DNA of 64,000 bases from Apiospora phragmitis (GCA_038363925.1 JAQQWL010000010.1:1-64000), one strand, 5' to 3'; counted from the stretch's first letter, positions 43,880 through 55,716 are shown. Numbers and translations are program-made. Notes: generated from the sequence alone by a model not told the origin.

Positions 43880-46800
43880 TGTTTCTTAGGTTCCTAGGTG
43901 TTGTCCTCCGGTGGGTATCCCTTCTACTGGACGAGGTACCGGAAGCCTCCTCCTTTCTTTTGTTTATCGATGATCTTCTCGACTTCGTATTTATATTGAT
44001 CTGTTTCGACTTTTAGCTGTGTGTCGATTTTCGTGTTTTCGGGGGCTGGTTCGAGTAACGAAATATGAAATATAGGGTGTATCCGTATTGTTTTGGGTAG
44101 TGATAGTCGATAGTTAGTTTTTGAAATGACTTTTGCGATTTTGAATGGTCCGATCTTTTTGAAGTTTAGTTTATCGCTAGGTCGTTTAGTTTTAATGTTA
44201 TGTCGTAGGAGGTAAACTTTTTCTTCCTCTTTAAAGGTTGGTCCCTTTAACCTTGTTTGGTCGGCGTACGTTTTTATGCGTCCTTGGAGGAAGGTGAGGT
44301 CTTCCTGTAGCGATGTCTGGAGTTGTTTCAGTTTTTCGACTTGTATGGTCGCTATCGGTGCTAGCTCTCTTTCTAGGGGTTGTCTGGTGATATCTGGGTC
44401 GAATCCGTAGTTCGCTCGAAATGGTAATATGCGCGTTATCTCGTTATCGGCGCTGTTATACGCGAACTGGGTTATTAGTAACAGTCGTATCTAATTATTT
44501 TACTCGTCGTTCACGTAACAGCGTAGGTATTGTTTTAGGGTTTAATTTATACGTTTAGTCTGGCCGTTGGTCTTGGGGTGGTAAGCTGTGGATAGCTTAT
44601 GTTTAATTCCTAATTGGGCCATGAGTAATTTTTAAAACTTGGCAGTAAACAGTTTGTCTCGGTCCGAGATGATCGTTTTAGGTAGCCCGTGCTGGTTAAC
44701 GATCGTCCTTAGGAATGTGTATGCGAGGTCGTCGGTGTCGCTTGCTTCTTTATAGGGGAGGAAGTAAGTGTACTTAGTGAGCTTGTTTATAATAATTAAG
44801 ATGTTATCGTATTGGACCTTCGTTAGGGGTTCTTCTAACGGGGGTAGCTTAACGATGAAGTCTAGTACAATCGTCTCCCAGGCCCTGTCTAGGGGTGTGA
44901 TTGGTTATAGCTTTCCGTAGGGCTTATATTTGGCGGACTTCGCCTTGTTGCAGAGGTTGTAATTGTTAACTACCTTGGCCACGGCGGCCTTTAAGTTTTC
45001 GTAGTCGAATTGCTTAAGGATGCGTTTCTAGGTTTTAAATATTCCTTAGTGCCTATACGCGGGGTGTTCGTAGAATTTTTGGATGAATTTTAGACGGCAT
45101 GGCTCTGGAATGTAGGTCTTGTTTCGGTAGTAGGTGGCGTTATTCTAGGTGCTGAGTTAGCTATTAGCGGGGTTTAGAATATGCTTTTTAAACTCTTTTA
45201 TCTACTTGTCGTAGTACTATACTTTATTAGTGGCGTTTAATTACCGGGATGGTACAAGATTACTATCCTGGTTTTGTGTGAGTAGCGTTTGTGTTTTTAA
45301 GGGAACGTCTACCTTGTGATCTGGTCGTCGGCTAAGTGCGTCCGCTCTGCCGTTCTCGCTACCTTTCCGGTAGATGATGGTAAGGTTAAATCTTAACAGG
45401 AATTTAGACCATCGTATTTATCGTTTATTCAGCTCTTTATTAGTAATGAACGAAGTGAGGTTTTTATAGTTAGTATAAACCTTTACTAAGGTATTTATAC
45501 CGCTTAAGTAATATCTTTATTTTTTATAAGCCTTAATAATAATTATAAGCTCTTTATTATAAATTTAGTAATTAAGCTCTAGTCCGTTCAGCTTTTTAAA
45601 AAAGAATACGACCGGGTGCAGCTTCCCGCTATCGTCCCGTTAGTTTAGTTGGCCTCCGATCGCGTAGTTCGATGCGTCGGTCTCGATTTTGAATAGTCGT
45701 GTAGGGTCTGTTATACGAAGCACTGGTTCGCTAAGGATTCTCTCCTTAATAGCTTGGAAAGCTGTCTCTTCCGTGTTTATCTATCTAAATAGTTCGTTCT
45801 TTTTAATTAAGTTCGTTAGGGGTGTCGCTATTTTATTAAAGCCGGGGATAAAAATCCGGTAATAATTAGCGAGTCCTAAGAAGGACCTAATTTTTATAGC
45901 GCTTATAAGTATAGGCTACTCTTTAATTATTACTATTTTAAAGGGTTTTATTCGAATCTTTCCAGGTAATATTATATATTTTATAAAGGTAACTATCTCT
46001 TTATAAAATACGCTCTTCTGGGGTTAATTAGGAGGTTAATGTCTTAGAGCTTTTATAAAACTATAGCGATATATTATCGGTGTTCGTTTTTATTCTCGGA
46101 ATAGATTAGGATATTATTGAGGTAGATAACGACGAACTTATCGAGATACTCTCGTAATACGTAGTTAATTATACTTTAAAAGCTGGCTAGTGCGTTAATT
46201 AAGCCGAAAGGCATAACGAGGTATTCGAAATATCCGTACTTCGATCTGAACGCGGTTTTCTATTCGTTTCTTTCCTTAATCCGTATAAGGCCGTACGCGT
46301 TAGGTAAGTCGAGGGCGGTATAGATTTTAGTTTTATATAACTTGTCGCGTAGGTCGCTAATAAGGGGAAGGGGGTACCGGTTTTTAATAATAATATCGTT
46401 AAGTTTTTAATAGTCGATATATATTTTTTATTTAAGTATTCCGTTTTTACTCTTTTTAGGAACGAAAAGTATAAGGTATTTAGTTAGTAACGTAAATAGC
46501 CGTATATATCCCTTTTTAAGGTTTTTTTCGATATACTTTTTTAAAGCTTATTTATACTCCTGGTTAAGTCGGTATATTAATATAAAATATAGTTCCTTCC
46601 CTTTTTTTAAGGGTATTTTATAGTTTTAGCGTATATATTAAGGTAGTCCGGTTTTTAATTCTCTATTAAATAGGTCGTTAAACTGTTTATACTCGTTCGG
46701 TATTTATACCGTAACGTTTATTTTAAACTCTTTAGTAATAATATAGGCTTTAAGTATTATAAGCTTATTCGGGGCTCCTTTTATAAGATGCCGCTCGGTA

Positions 46801-49250
46801 ATTAAGTCTCTTTTTAATATATTTTATTAAAGTTAGCTTATTTTTTAATTAATTTATAAATTATTTACCCGTAATTAGGGTATCTTTAAAATTATATCGT
46901 AACTTAATATATCCGTGATATTATACGTAATTCGTTCGTATCGTTAATCGATAATAATAAGAAAGTTCGCGATTTCTTTCCGTATTATTTTATTTTTATA
47001 CGTTATAAGTCTTTTATTGACGGTTTTAAATCGGTAAGGGGCGTCTTTTTCTTATTATTTTAATTTTAAGCAATTAACGATTCGTAATAAGATATAATTT
47101 TTTTACGCTCCGCTGTCGAGTAACGCTCTAATATAAACTCTCTTTACGTTTATTATTAGTATAATATACTCGTGGATGTTTCGTTTATCCGTGGTGTGGC
47201 ACGGGACCTGTTTTGTCCCGCCTGGTGCTGTCCCTTTACAATAGGCGGCGTCCATTTCCCGACCTCTGTGTGGGTTGACCGGCTTGTGCTTCCTGGAAGT
47301 ACTACGCGTTTTCCTGGAGTCGTCTGTGGGCTCGGGATTTTTCCTATGCGTGCTCCAAGCATCGGTCCTCCGTGCAGTCTTTCCAGTTTTATTAGTCCAG
47401 GTGGCATTTCCGGGGCCACCTCGGGTCTTTTTTTACTAATAAGTAAGCTCGTCGTTTATCGGGTATAGAAGTTCGGGTTTTCCCGATGTCGTAGTCGGCG
47501 TATAGGTGCCTAACTAGGTTTCGTCCGATCCGTCGGGGAAACTATTCGTTCTCGAGTTTCTTTGCGAGGTGTTCCGTATACCCGTCGTGGATGCAGGATA
47601 TTTAAGAGAGGGTAAAGTATCCCTCGTTAATCGGGGTAACCCGTGGGTTATCTTTTATAACGTAATTTCCGTGGATCCCTTATTCGAATCCGGCGGTAAT
47701 AAGCCGTTGTCGTGTTCGTTTAGAATCGGGGCTTATAATTCCGGGGATAGCTAGTTATTTATTAATTTTAAGGTCTCGAGTCTTTATAAGCTTTATAATT
47801 AGTTCGTTAACGGGTATCTTAATTAGTTTTTCGGGTTTTTTAAGTTATTCGGCTAGTTTTACGAGGGCTCTAAGGTTATTATTAATAAAGTCGCTATCGC
47901 TATCGCCGTCGTTCCTTCTTGTTATCGCGAGCGTCTATAAGGTACGTCGTTATCTCGGGGCTTTAAGGAATTATCCGGTTCCTTTTTTATTTATTAAGTA
48001 TATAGTATAACCGTTATCGTAATAAGCCGTTTAAGTTAAGCTGCCGTATAATACGTTAAGCGTATTAGCGTTATTATTTTTAATAATTATTAAGGTTAGT
48101 TCCTTTTTAATAACGTTAATTTATTATTCGTTAAGGACTCGTTAAAATACCTTTTTAAAGCTCCGGTATTTTTTAACGTAATATTCTTTCTTTTAATAGT
48201 TATAATAAGTAATATTTTATTTCTTGCCGTCTTTTTCTCGTTAAGTAGCGTCGAGGTCTATAGGTCCGCTATGGTAACTATATATAATAGTTCGGGGCTT
48301 AAATGGCGGTCGTAATTATCGTGGTTATCCGATATTAGCTCGGTTATTGTTAACTTGGGGTCGGCTGTTCTACTTTGGTTGGCCTCCTTACTTTTCCCTG
48401 CGTCTCTCGTAGAGTCGTGTGTCGATCTTGATAGTTAGTTCTATATAGCTGAGGAAGTCCTTTAGTGCGTTAAGTCGGCTTAGTTCGTCTTTAACCTCCT
48501 TTTTGAGGCCTCGGTAGTATATTATAATTTTGGTGTTCTCGGTATTATCGAGTCGCGCCATAATGCGTCGGAACTCGGCTGTATAGCTCGTAGCTGACCT
48601 TTTCTGTTATAGGGTTTCGAGTTCTCGTTCGGCCTGTCGTTTCTCGTCGGGATTTTAGAAGAGTAATTTAAGGGCGTCTTCAAATCCTTCGTAGCTCCTA
48701 AAAATGCGTTATGCCTCCGTTCGGCAGAGTTCGACTTGCTAGTCGTACTTTACGAGTTCGTCGAGGTAGGGTTTAAACTAGGCGAGTGCTTTACCTTTAA
48801 AAAACGAGGCGGCGTGTATTACGCGTTAGGTAAAGTCGGTGAACGTTCTCTTATAAAATCGTTAATAGGCCTTAACTTAGACTAGGAAGCTTTGTAAGTT
48901 CCCGCTAGTCCTATCGAACGTGGCTAGGGTGTTAATCTTAACTCCCTCTTTCGGCGCGACGGGGGTCTTAATAATATTAGCGGCTACGCGGAGGAGTCGA
49001 ACCTCCTCCTTTAGTTCTCGCACGTCGTTATCGTTGTCTGGCTCGGGCCGCTAGTAGCCTTTAAGGATAGTGTTCTCGCCCTTAAGGCGTGCGTAGTAGG
49101 TTTTATAGTTAGTATTCTCTTACTCCAAGGCCTTGAGCTTCTCCTTAAGTGCCGGGGCCTCGTCGTCGCTTTCGTCGCTGTCGACGTCTATGCGAGGGGG
49201 TAATTACGCGGTGCTAAGTCCGGCAACTGGTGCTTTCCCGTGACGGGCGT
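43880..49250 (-). pseudogene. Gypsy gag-pol, RIP-inactivated
   Basis: Minus-strand coding region of the nested element, from gag (right) to chromodomain (left). Conserved motifs survive in patches, separated by in-frame stops that commonly fall where Trp (TGG) is expected, as in the integrase segment TAKF-stop-KLL. The reverse transcriptase YLDD box reads YLNN. Nonmutated patches (for example 47160-47440 in the protease neighbourhood and most of 48.4-49.2 kb in gag) alternate with strongly RIP-altered stretches (46.4-47.1, 47.75-48.3 kb). Confidence 0.8.
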
Positions 49251-49332
49251 TATTAGCAAGAGTAAACATCGTTCCTATAAGTTATTACTTAAGGGTTTAG
49301 GTAGTAACTCGTAAGAACAAGAGTGATCAAAA

Positions 49333-49982
49333 TATAACGAACGCTATTAGGGGTCTAATAAAAACCTTAGTAGAACGTACGGGGGTTTATATTAGTAATA
49401 CGAGAGAATATCTAGATATATAACAGGTGGTCGCCTATTAATATAATAAATAATAACCGTAATTAAATCGTAATTAAGTATAGAATTTAAAGGTATTTAT
49501 AATAAAATCGTTAAAGTAATATACCTTATTAATAAGTTAAGATTAATATTTAAATTAATTATTAAAATAAAAAATATTTATATAAAATATATAAAAAACG
49601 TTTATAATTATATATTTAACCCCTTTTTTTATTAATTCTTTTTAACTTAATAACTTACCTTTAATTTAATAAATAATTTTCTAAGCCTCTTAAATTTATT
49701 AACTTAATAACTTACTTTTATTAAATTAATAATCCGATAAGCCATTACGTAACTTACGCGATTAATCGCGTTCTTTATTTTTTTCTAAGTACCTATTCGT
49801 CTCATCGCTAATCGTGGTGCTTCCGTAAGGGGAGGTGGTTAATTACGGAGCGTAGGCGAGCTCGTACTAATAAAGCTGGCGGTCTTATTAACGCCGCTGA
49901 TATCGTAGCTTGGTCGGGTTATAATAGTTCCGTGCCGGTTGCTTTATAGGTTTAGGCCGCATGATTAGGCTAGGTCGTAATA
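49333..49982 (-). repeat. Gypsy 5' LTR (right)
   Basis: 650 bp, equal in length to the left LTR, with terminal TA...TA from TG...CA. Differences from the left copy are almost all C-to-T or G-to-A. No familiar tRNA primer site could be recognised next to it. Confidence 0.88.
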
Positions 49983-50366
49983 CGTACGTCGAGAGATTAA
50001 ACTCGTACAGCGAGTAAAAAGAGAGGAGAGAAAGAGAGATATCTTCTTCTTTAACGGGGTGTAACGTATCGCGATATATAATAAAGCCTTTATTATTATT
50101 ACTATTTTTATTACTATTAATAGTTTTAATTAATAATAAGGAAGTAATATATATTAATATATAATAATTTTCCCTATTATTATTATTATTAAAGGACCTA
50201 CTACTTAACTAAGTTAACGTTAAGAAGGTATAATATTACTTATACGACTCAAGCAGGTACCGAATACCGGATTAGTATAACCTATCCGTACGAGACTTTT
50301 ACGGAGGGAAGACTCGTTTTAAAAAGGGGAGCTACCTAAGTTTATTATTAAAATAAAGACTGCTAG

Positions 50367-50573
50367 TATTAAAATAATAGGAACTAAGGTTTTTTATATT
50401 ATTTTAAAAAGGGTGCTACGTATTTACGTATACGAACCCCTTTCTTATTTTATTAAAAGGGGTATACGATGCCCCTTATAGCTCGTATTAAAGATAAATA
50501 TAAATAATAAAATAAGAACGATTAAACCCCGATTAAAACCGGAACCACCGTACGTACGAGAGCTCATTTAATA
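50367..50573 (+). repeat. Copia 3' LTR
   Basis: 207 bp, the partner of 36973-37180. A purine-rich tract (AAAAAGGGGAG) about 30-40 bp upstream may be the remains of the polypurine tract. Confidence 0.75.
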
Positions 50574-50989
50574 AAAAGAGCTTACCACTAGAGTATATAA
50601 ACTCGAAAAAAAGTGACTATAAAACTGCGTAAGGTTATATATAATAATAGAATAAACTAATTAAGGAATATATTTTACCTTATTAGAATTTTATTTATTA
50701 AAGGTAGTAGCGACGAAATTAAGGGACGTATAATAGGGTTAAGAAATCGTAGCTTAAAACACGAACTGTTAATTATATAATATAGAGGGGTATAATATTA
50801 ATTTCGCGATCCGTTTCGACATGCGATAAATTAAATAATAAATATATACTCTTTAATATACACTTAGACGTTCGTTTCGTTACTCTTATAATGTTTCCCC
50901 CTAGAAAGAAGGCCGCGTACAGGCAGCCCAATAAGGGGCTAACCTGCGAGTGCCGACCGCAGTCTATAGCAGTACGGATTATGTGTTTT

Positions 50990-51412
50990 CAATATAAGCT
51001 GTAATGGGGTAGCCCTCCCGCCGCTAGTCATTTTTAAAGGGGCCGATGTTTAAAGCCAGTAGTTTCTAGCCTAAGACGGCCATCTTTAAGATAACTAACG
51101 GTTTAAAGAATCGCTTAAAAGGTGAACTAATAATTTTATAATATGAAATTATATTTAATATATTTTTATTCTTTATATTCGGTCTCGTCACGATAATAAA
51201 TAAGTCGTTTTAACTTATAATAGCTATAATTTATATATAAACGAAGATTTTTTATAACTTTATATTACTAATAAAATATAGCTCGTTTTCTATATTAAAA
51301 AATAATATATTTTAATTAGTTTTAACTATAGAAATAATTTAAATTAAAAAGGTGTATTTAGTAAGTTTCTTAGTCCGCGAAGAGGTGGTCCGTGGAGGGG
51401 GTGCTTTAGCTT
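50990..51412 (+). mobile_element. 3' fragment of the TA-targeting DNA transposon family
   Basis: This matches 58895-59190 of the full-length element (GCCGCTAGTCATTTTTAAAGG, AAGACGGC..TTTTTAAGATAA and beyond), then jumps to the right terminal repeat (GGTCCGTGGAGGGGGTGCTTTAGCT) ending at 51,412. It is internally deleted and less RIP-altered than the other copies. Confidence 0.6.
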
Positions 51413-51447
51413 AGTGAGTTTTTAACCCCCTAGGTCGATATGCTTTA

Positions 51448-52370
51448 ACGTACCCTATAAGCGAAATGACCACACAAGCGAATTAACCACTTTCGCTAAA
51501 TTTTATACGAATAATTTTTATAACTTAATTCTTTTACCACCTATTATAATTAATATTTAAAAAGAAGGGCAAATGGTTTTAGCGCTTTAAGCGCTTAAAA
51601 ACGACCCGAAATTAAGTTTTTAACGCGTAGCCTAAACGTATAAAGTCTTTTATATAACCTTTCGTAACCGATAGCTTAATATTTTTACGAAACGCGATAT
51701 ACCCGCTAATTCTCGAAAATTAACGAATTTTAAAGAAGATATAATCGTACGAAATATAATCGACTTAAATTCGCGGTTATTTCTTTCTCGATTAAGTAAT
51801 ATTAAAGATATAGCGAATTAATTATTTCGCTAACGCGACGCGAGACGCGTCGGCGTTAATTAAGCTTCGAACTTTATATAGCGGTAACTAGACCTCTAGA
51901 CGCGTTTTAATCGAAAAATTAATTATTAAATAATCCTTTACGAAGATCTCGAGGCGTATCGCGTATAATTTACCCTTATACGAAATATAATTTATAAATA
52001 TAAGATTTAAAAGGAGGATATTTATAACTTTAATAAGACCAGCTTTTTTATAAGTTAAATCTCGTTCGAAATAATCGTTATAACTTTCGATTAATACGAG
52101 AAATTTAAGGCTATTTAATAAAAAAACCGAGAATAAGTTATAATTATTTAAGGCGTCGGATTGTACGGTTACGCTATCCTTTTATATATTATATTTACCG
52201 GGTAAACGTACTTCTCTTTTTAATACGAAAATAGCTTATTATCGAAGGATTAAGTAATCGTAATTATTAAAAACGGCTAAATTACGAACAAGAAAAACGA
52301 GGACTAGATTTAATACTTTAATAAATATATAAGGTTTTATACGAAAGGTATTTATCGCTTATTAATTATA
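51448..52370 (+). mobile_element. Fot1/pogo-like DNA transposon remnant
   Basis: It starts at a TA with terminus ACGTACCCTATAAGCGAAATG. A plus-strand transposase ghost follows: IDLNSR, RLSNIKDMA-like, TRFNRK, an IRNIIYKYKI segment and EDIYNFNKTSF, where pogo-family transposases have NFDETGF. The remaining changes match RIP. The right end is missing or unrecognised before normal sequence resumes at about 52,380. Confidence 0.6.
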
Positions 52371-52379
52371 CATGTACCG

Positions 52380-53209
52380 AGTAATAACCCTATAGCAGTT
52401 ATGCTTTTAAGAAAATGGCTCAGCTACCATCTTAAGGTCTCAGCCCTGATTTTACCTAACTGCAATAGTACTCTTGTCTGTGATTACAAATGATCCTTCA
52501 CCAGGTTTCACAGTGCTTATCAGGAGATGATAACGCATTAGTAGCAACACCAATTATTAGATATAACTCTTCTTAAAGTGCCCATTATCTTAGGCCGCTA
52601 ACCAGGTGCCTTGTATTGATCGGATAGTATCAAATACTAAATGCGAAAACGCGTCTTGCCTAAATCCGTCGAAGCCACGTAGCAAAACGAGACTAAAACC
52701 AAAAACATACAACACCAAGGATTCCCAGGTCGTCACCGACCCTAGTACTAATTCAGCTCTCTGCTGCTATATATGGGAGAGCAGACGGGATCCCTAGTAT
52801 TCAGCAGGATATGGTCGTATGTGTTGGATCTGTATGGTAAAGCAGTTTATATTGAAGATCCACTGTCTCTCCTTTCCGTTTTTCGCAGAGCCTGTCCAAC
52901 CAGCCCCCTACGATCATGTCGAGGCATTAAGCCCCACAGATCTACACATATGCCAGGACACCTTAGCTACGGCCAATGTCAAGAATCTCGAGTCCAAGCA
53001 AGAACTGCTATGCATGGCGGACCAAGTAGAATTTGAGGTCTCGATTCAGGGGCAGCTTCAATGGGACCACTGAACATGGCAAGTACAATGCAACATATGT
53101 ATTCCTAACTAAGCCCTGTCGGTTCCCCAAGGTGACTTCTGTTCTACTGGGTATACTTCATCTACTTTGACCCCTAACACCTAGGTCTGTCCCCCTAGTG
53201 GCCGTGCCA
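52380..53209. other. Region with a possible gene fragment
   Basis: Normal composition resumes here. A plus frame ending at 53,073 reads a coding-like run (AEPVQPAPYDHVEALSPTDL, then ICQDTLATANVKNLESKQEL) directly after a good acceptor (CCGTTTTTCGCAG at about 52,887), so it may be the last exon of a gene whose 5' part was lost to the transposons. I do not recognise the family and do not call it as a gene. Confidence 0.35.
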
Positions 53210-53473
53210 TTACCGCCATCCTCGCATCTGCTCCGCCCACGCCGTGATGTTGTTGGGTCGCAGGCGCGCTGCCGAGTCGCGCTGATACTTCTGCTGCCTG
53301 TTGTAGTCAGCCCAGGCAGTCCTCCACCTGATGTCGTTCGGATTATAGCCCGGATAGCCGGCGCCTGGCGATCTCCAGTCCACGACGCCCGGGCGGATGT
53401 AGGCGCTGGGTCGGTCGGCGAACCGGTTGGCGCCCCACCGATTTTGGGACCAATAATACGGGTCGTATGACAT
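53210..53473 (-). CDS. Small Trp/Tyr/Arg-rich hypothetical protein
   Basis: An 87-residue ORF from ATG 53473 (MSYDPYYWSQNRWGANRF) to a stop at 53210. It has an even spread of Trp, Tyr, Arg and Asn and no signal peptide or known domain. It is single-exon with fungal-like codon use. It could be a genuine small protein or a fragment; no homologue is known to me. Confidence 0.45.
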   Translation of the reverse strand: MSYDPYYWSQNRWGANRFADRPSAYIRPGVVDWRSPGAGYPGYNPNDIRWRTAWADYNRQQKYQRDSAARLRPNNITAWAEQMRGWR

Positions 53474-54430
53474 TCTGGGCTTCCTTACTTTCTGTTCTTT
53501 TAGATTATGAAGCTTGCGTTACGTTCTTGTGGTCTCGTTTTCTATGGTTTGAGAAAATAGATTCGGATACGGGTCTTGGGGCTCCTTTTTATACTACCTG
53601 ATGGGATGCCTGACTTATTCGCATTGATGTTGGTTGTTCTGTAATATACATGCAAATTGACGCTTGCCGACATATTGGAATGTCTATTGAACTGCGTTGA
53701 GGACTTTACTTGTCACATCTTCAATATTCAATGCCTGGTTAGTCACGCTGACGTGCCTCGGAAGCATCGCGAATGAGAATCATGGAAGAGTATCATAATC
53801 CACCACGTCTCATACAGGCCTCGATGAGGATAAGCCCCTACTGAGGAAACCACGATGTGCAGTGTAGGGTCACCATGTAACTGTCTGTGCCTCTCGGCCA
53901 AGGGGTATGTAGTCCGAGGATAACCCCGGATCGTGCTGACCGTTGCTTCACTGGCTCTTAGTTCTGGAGTGTAGCAAATATAAAAGGCATTCACGTGTAA
54001 TCAGATCATCCGCATGCAGCAAGGAAAGCATTGGAGATGCTGGGCCACCTAAACCATCACGCCCATATTTTCAGCCGCCAGGTTCATGTGAGCGTCTACT
54101 GGAGCCTATGAAACGGGCTCTACTACTTCCAAGGGACCTATATCCTTGAAACACCTTTCCAGGGCACATGAGGAAACACTGACTGCAATATGGACGTTAT
54201 AATTACATTTCACGACGTGTTCTAAGCATTACTGCACGGTGGTGAGGCATGAACTCGTGTTTTCATGGACTGGAAGCCTATGGTAGAGATGCACCAGTTG
54301 GCTGTGCATATCTTCATCCCGAACCCAGAGTCAAGTGTCACATATCCTCCTTCTCCGTAATCGTCATGATGTCATCTCCCACCATTGAAACCGTCTCGAG
54401 GAAGTTGCGCGTCCCAGCCCTCTATAGCTT
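53474..54430. other. Intergenic region, no supported gene
   Basis: Nearly 1 kb of ordinary composition between the two small genes on the minus strand. Short frames occur, but none has motifs or splice support. Confidence 0.5.
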
Positions 54431-54710
54431 TCAGTTGGGGCCGTTCAGAGGGGGCCGGCAGGTGGACTGGTTGGGATAGTCGCCGAACCGGCAGTTGTGG
54501 GAGCAGCATTGGCTGTGGGCGTCGCAGCTGCCGCCCAGGGCGACGCACTGGCGGGCCTCGACGGCCATGGGGTTGGCAGCTGACGCGGGGTTAGTGGGAG
54601 AACGGCAACCTGTTTGTGGGGACACATAGATCAGAGAACTCACGGGTGGTGGCCGGGGCGGCGGCAACGACGGCCACGAGGGCGGCGAGGAAAGCGAATT
54701 GCATCTTCAT
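54431..54710 (-). CDS. Secreted six-cysteine knottin-like small protein
   Basis: Two exons, 54710-54644 and 54579-54431, with a 64-bp intron (GTGAGT donor, CGTCAG acceptor) and 216 nt in total, giving 71 residues. The N-terminus MKMQFAFLAALVAVVAAAPA is a strong signal peptide. A short linker ends in EAR, a possible dibasic-like cleavage neighbourhood. The mature part has cysteines spaced C-x6-C-x5-CC-x3-C-x10-C, the inhibitor-cystine-knot pattern of three disulfides. Fungal proteins of this size are often effectors or antimicrobial peptides. The target is unknown, and the cysteine framework is the only functional clue. The gene appears intact. Confidence 0.8.
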
Positions 54711-55716
54711 GTTGAAAGGTGGATGAGGGGCTGGTTGTTTTGTTGGTGATGTGAGTGTTGATGAGGATGGATTGGAAAAGCAGTCAGAGTATGTGAAGGA
54801 AACAAGCTGGTCTTTATACTAATCGGTGCTCCCTTTGAGCAACTCCTGGGCTTATACTTACCAACAAGAATCGAATGCAGCTCCCGGTTGCGTTGCTGTA
54901 GACGGAGTAGCTTCCGATTCAATAGTCACCGCTGGACCCCGGTTTGATCGGTATCAACCTTGCATATGCGGAGCTTATGCCTAGTCTGGGGCAGGCTTCC
55001 ACCCGGGGCTGGCTGTCAATGCCACAATGCGTCCTTCTCGATAGGGCAGTAGATAGGGCATGAATCCCAGGGGGGCGCAGATTGAGATAAGCCAAGGTTG
55101 TGTTGCATTCAGTTCCCGCCAAGCCACACCCGTCCAGCAGAAAGCAAGGCAGCCAAATAGTACATTACTTGAAAGAGTCTGGACCTCCGGACCAGCATGA
55201 GTAACATTCCCGGCGAGATCCAATAATTATTGACGCTGATCAACGGAGGTAAGCAAGAACATCGGGGGTGTGACCTGTTCGGGGCCGGCTCCGATGTTGC
55301 GGTTACATCGGCAAATACGACGTGGCCCATACCAATGCAGGCCATTCGCGGTAAACGTATGCCGGCGGCCGTGCATTGTCTCTTCCATAGCCTGAATCAG
55401 CGGAGGACATGTGATGACGGATGATTTCGCGGGGAGCCCCAACTCCAGGCCCACTTGACAGCAAGCAGAATCGTGTCGTGTCGTCTCGGTCTCGTGCGGC
55501 GTGCCCCATCCGTGCCAGCCCCAGTTTAGCTAGTACGGGCTGCGACTTGATATTATCAGTACTAACTAAGCACTTACATAATCGATAGGTATTCTGCATG
55601 GGGGCTAGCAGGGCCCGATTGCCAAGTGCCGCTGAATTGCCGCCGATAGCGTTGTGCATCTCCCCTCCGTGAGATGCTCCCGTCTCTTTGGTTCCGCTTC
55701 CACCAATCCCATGACA
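54711..55716. other. Intergenic region, no supported gene
   Basis: About 1 kb upstream of the knottin gene, with overlapping short frames on both strands but no motif, RNA gene or repeat that I can support. Confidence 0.5.

Larger units (their letters stand above)
42514..49982 (-). mobile_element. Complete Ty3/gypsy chromovirus nested in the copia element
   Basis: A 7,469-bp element with 650-bp LTRs at both ends and a perfect 5-bp duplication CGTAC (42509-42513 and 49983-49987). On the minus strand, gag lies at about 48.4-49.0 kb (FRRIMARLD, YYRGLKKEVKDELSRL). The protease region is at about 47 kb. Reverse transcriptase is at 46.5-45.85 kb (ALDLPNAYGLIRIKE; the YLDD box reads YLNN). RNase H is at about 45.6-45.3 kb. 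Integrase is at 45.1-44.4 kb (PLDRAWETIVLDFIV, GLPKTIISDRDKLFTAKF, STAYHPKTNGQT). A chromodomain lies at about 43.98-43.88 kb (YLVQWKGYPPED). A polypurine tract adjoins the left (3') LTR. Stops and catalytic changes are G-to-A on the coding strand, so the element is dead. An antisense ORF lies between pol and the left LTR. Confidence 0.9.
36973..50573 (+). mobile_element. Ty1/copia LTR retrotransposon, RIP-degraded, split by a gypsy element
   Basis: Two related LTRs in the same orientation (36973-37180 and 50367-50573) enclose a plus-strand copia-type pol. The order is integrase before reverse transcriptase, as expected for copia. The GAG-pre-integrase ghost reads KLYTFLKNAGYDDIDL at about 39.8 kb, and integrase and reverse transcriptase ghosts follow (VQGELRDI, PLYGLAE, a DDT-like box degraded to INDT at about 41.57 kb). 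The 3' end of pol is interrupted at 42,513 and resumes at 49,988 with VERLNSYSE and a stop. Excluding the inserted gypsy and duplication, the element is about 6.1 kb, a normal copia length. The bases flanking the two LTRs (ATATT, AAAAG) do not match. Confidence 0.8.

Noticed and set aside
47172..47468. 98-residue plus-strand ORF in the gypsy element
   Set aside because: Antisense to the protease region, present only because this patch escaped RIP; no motif.
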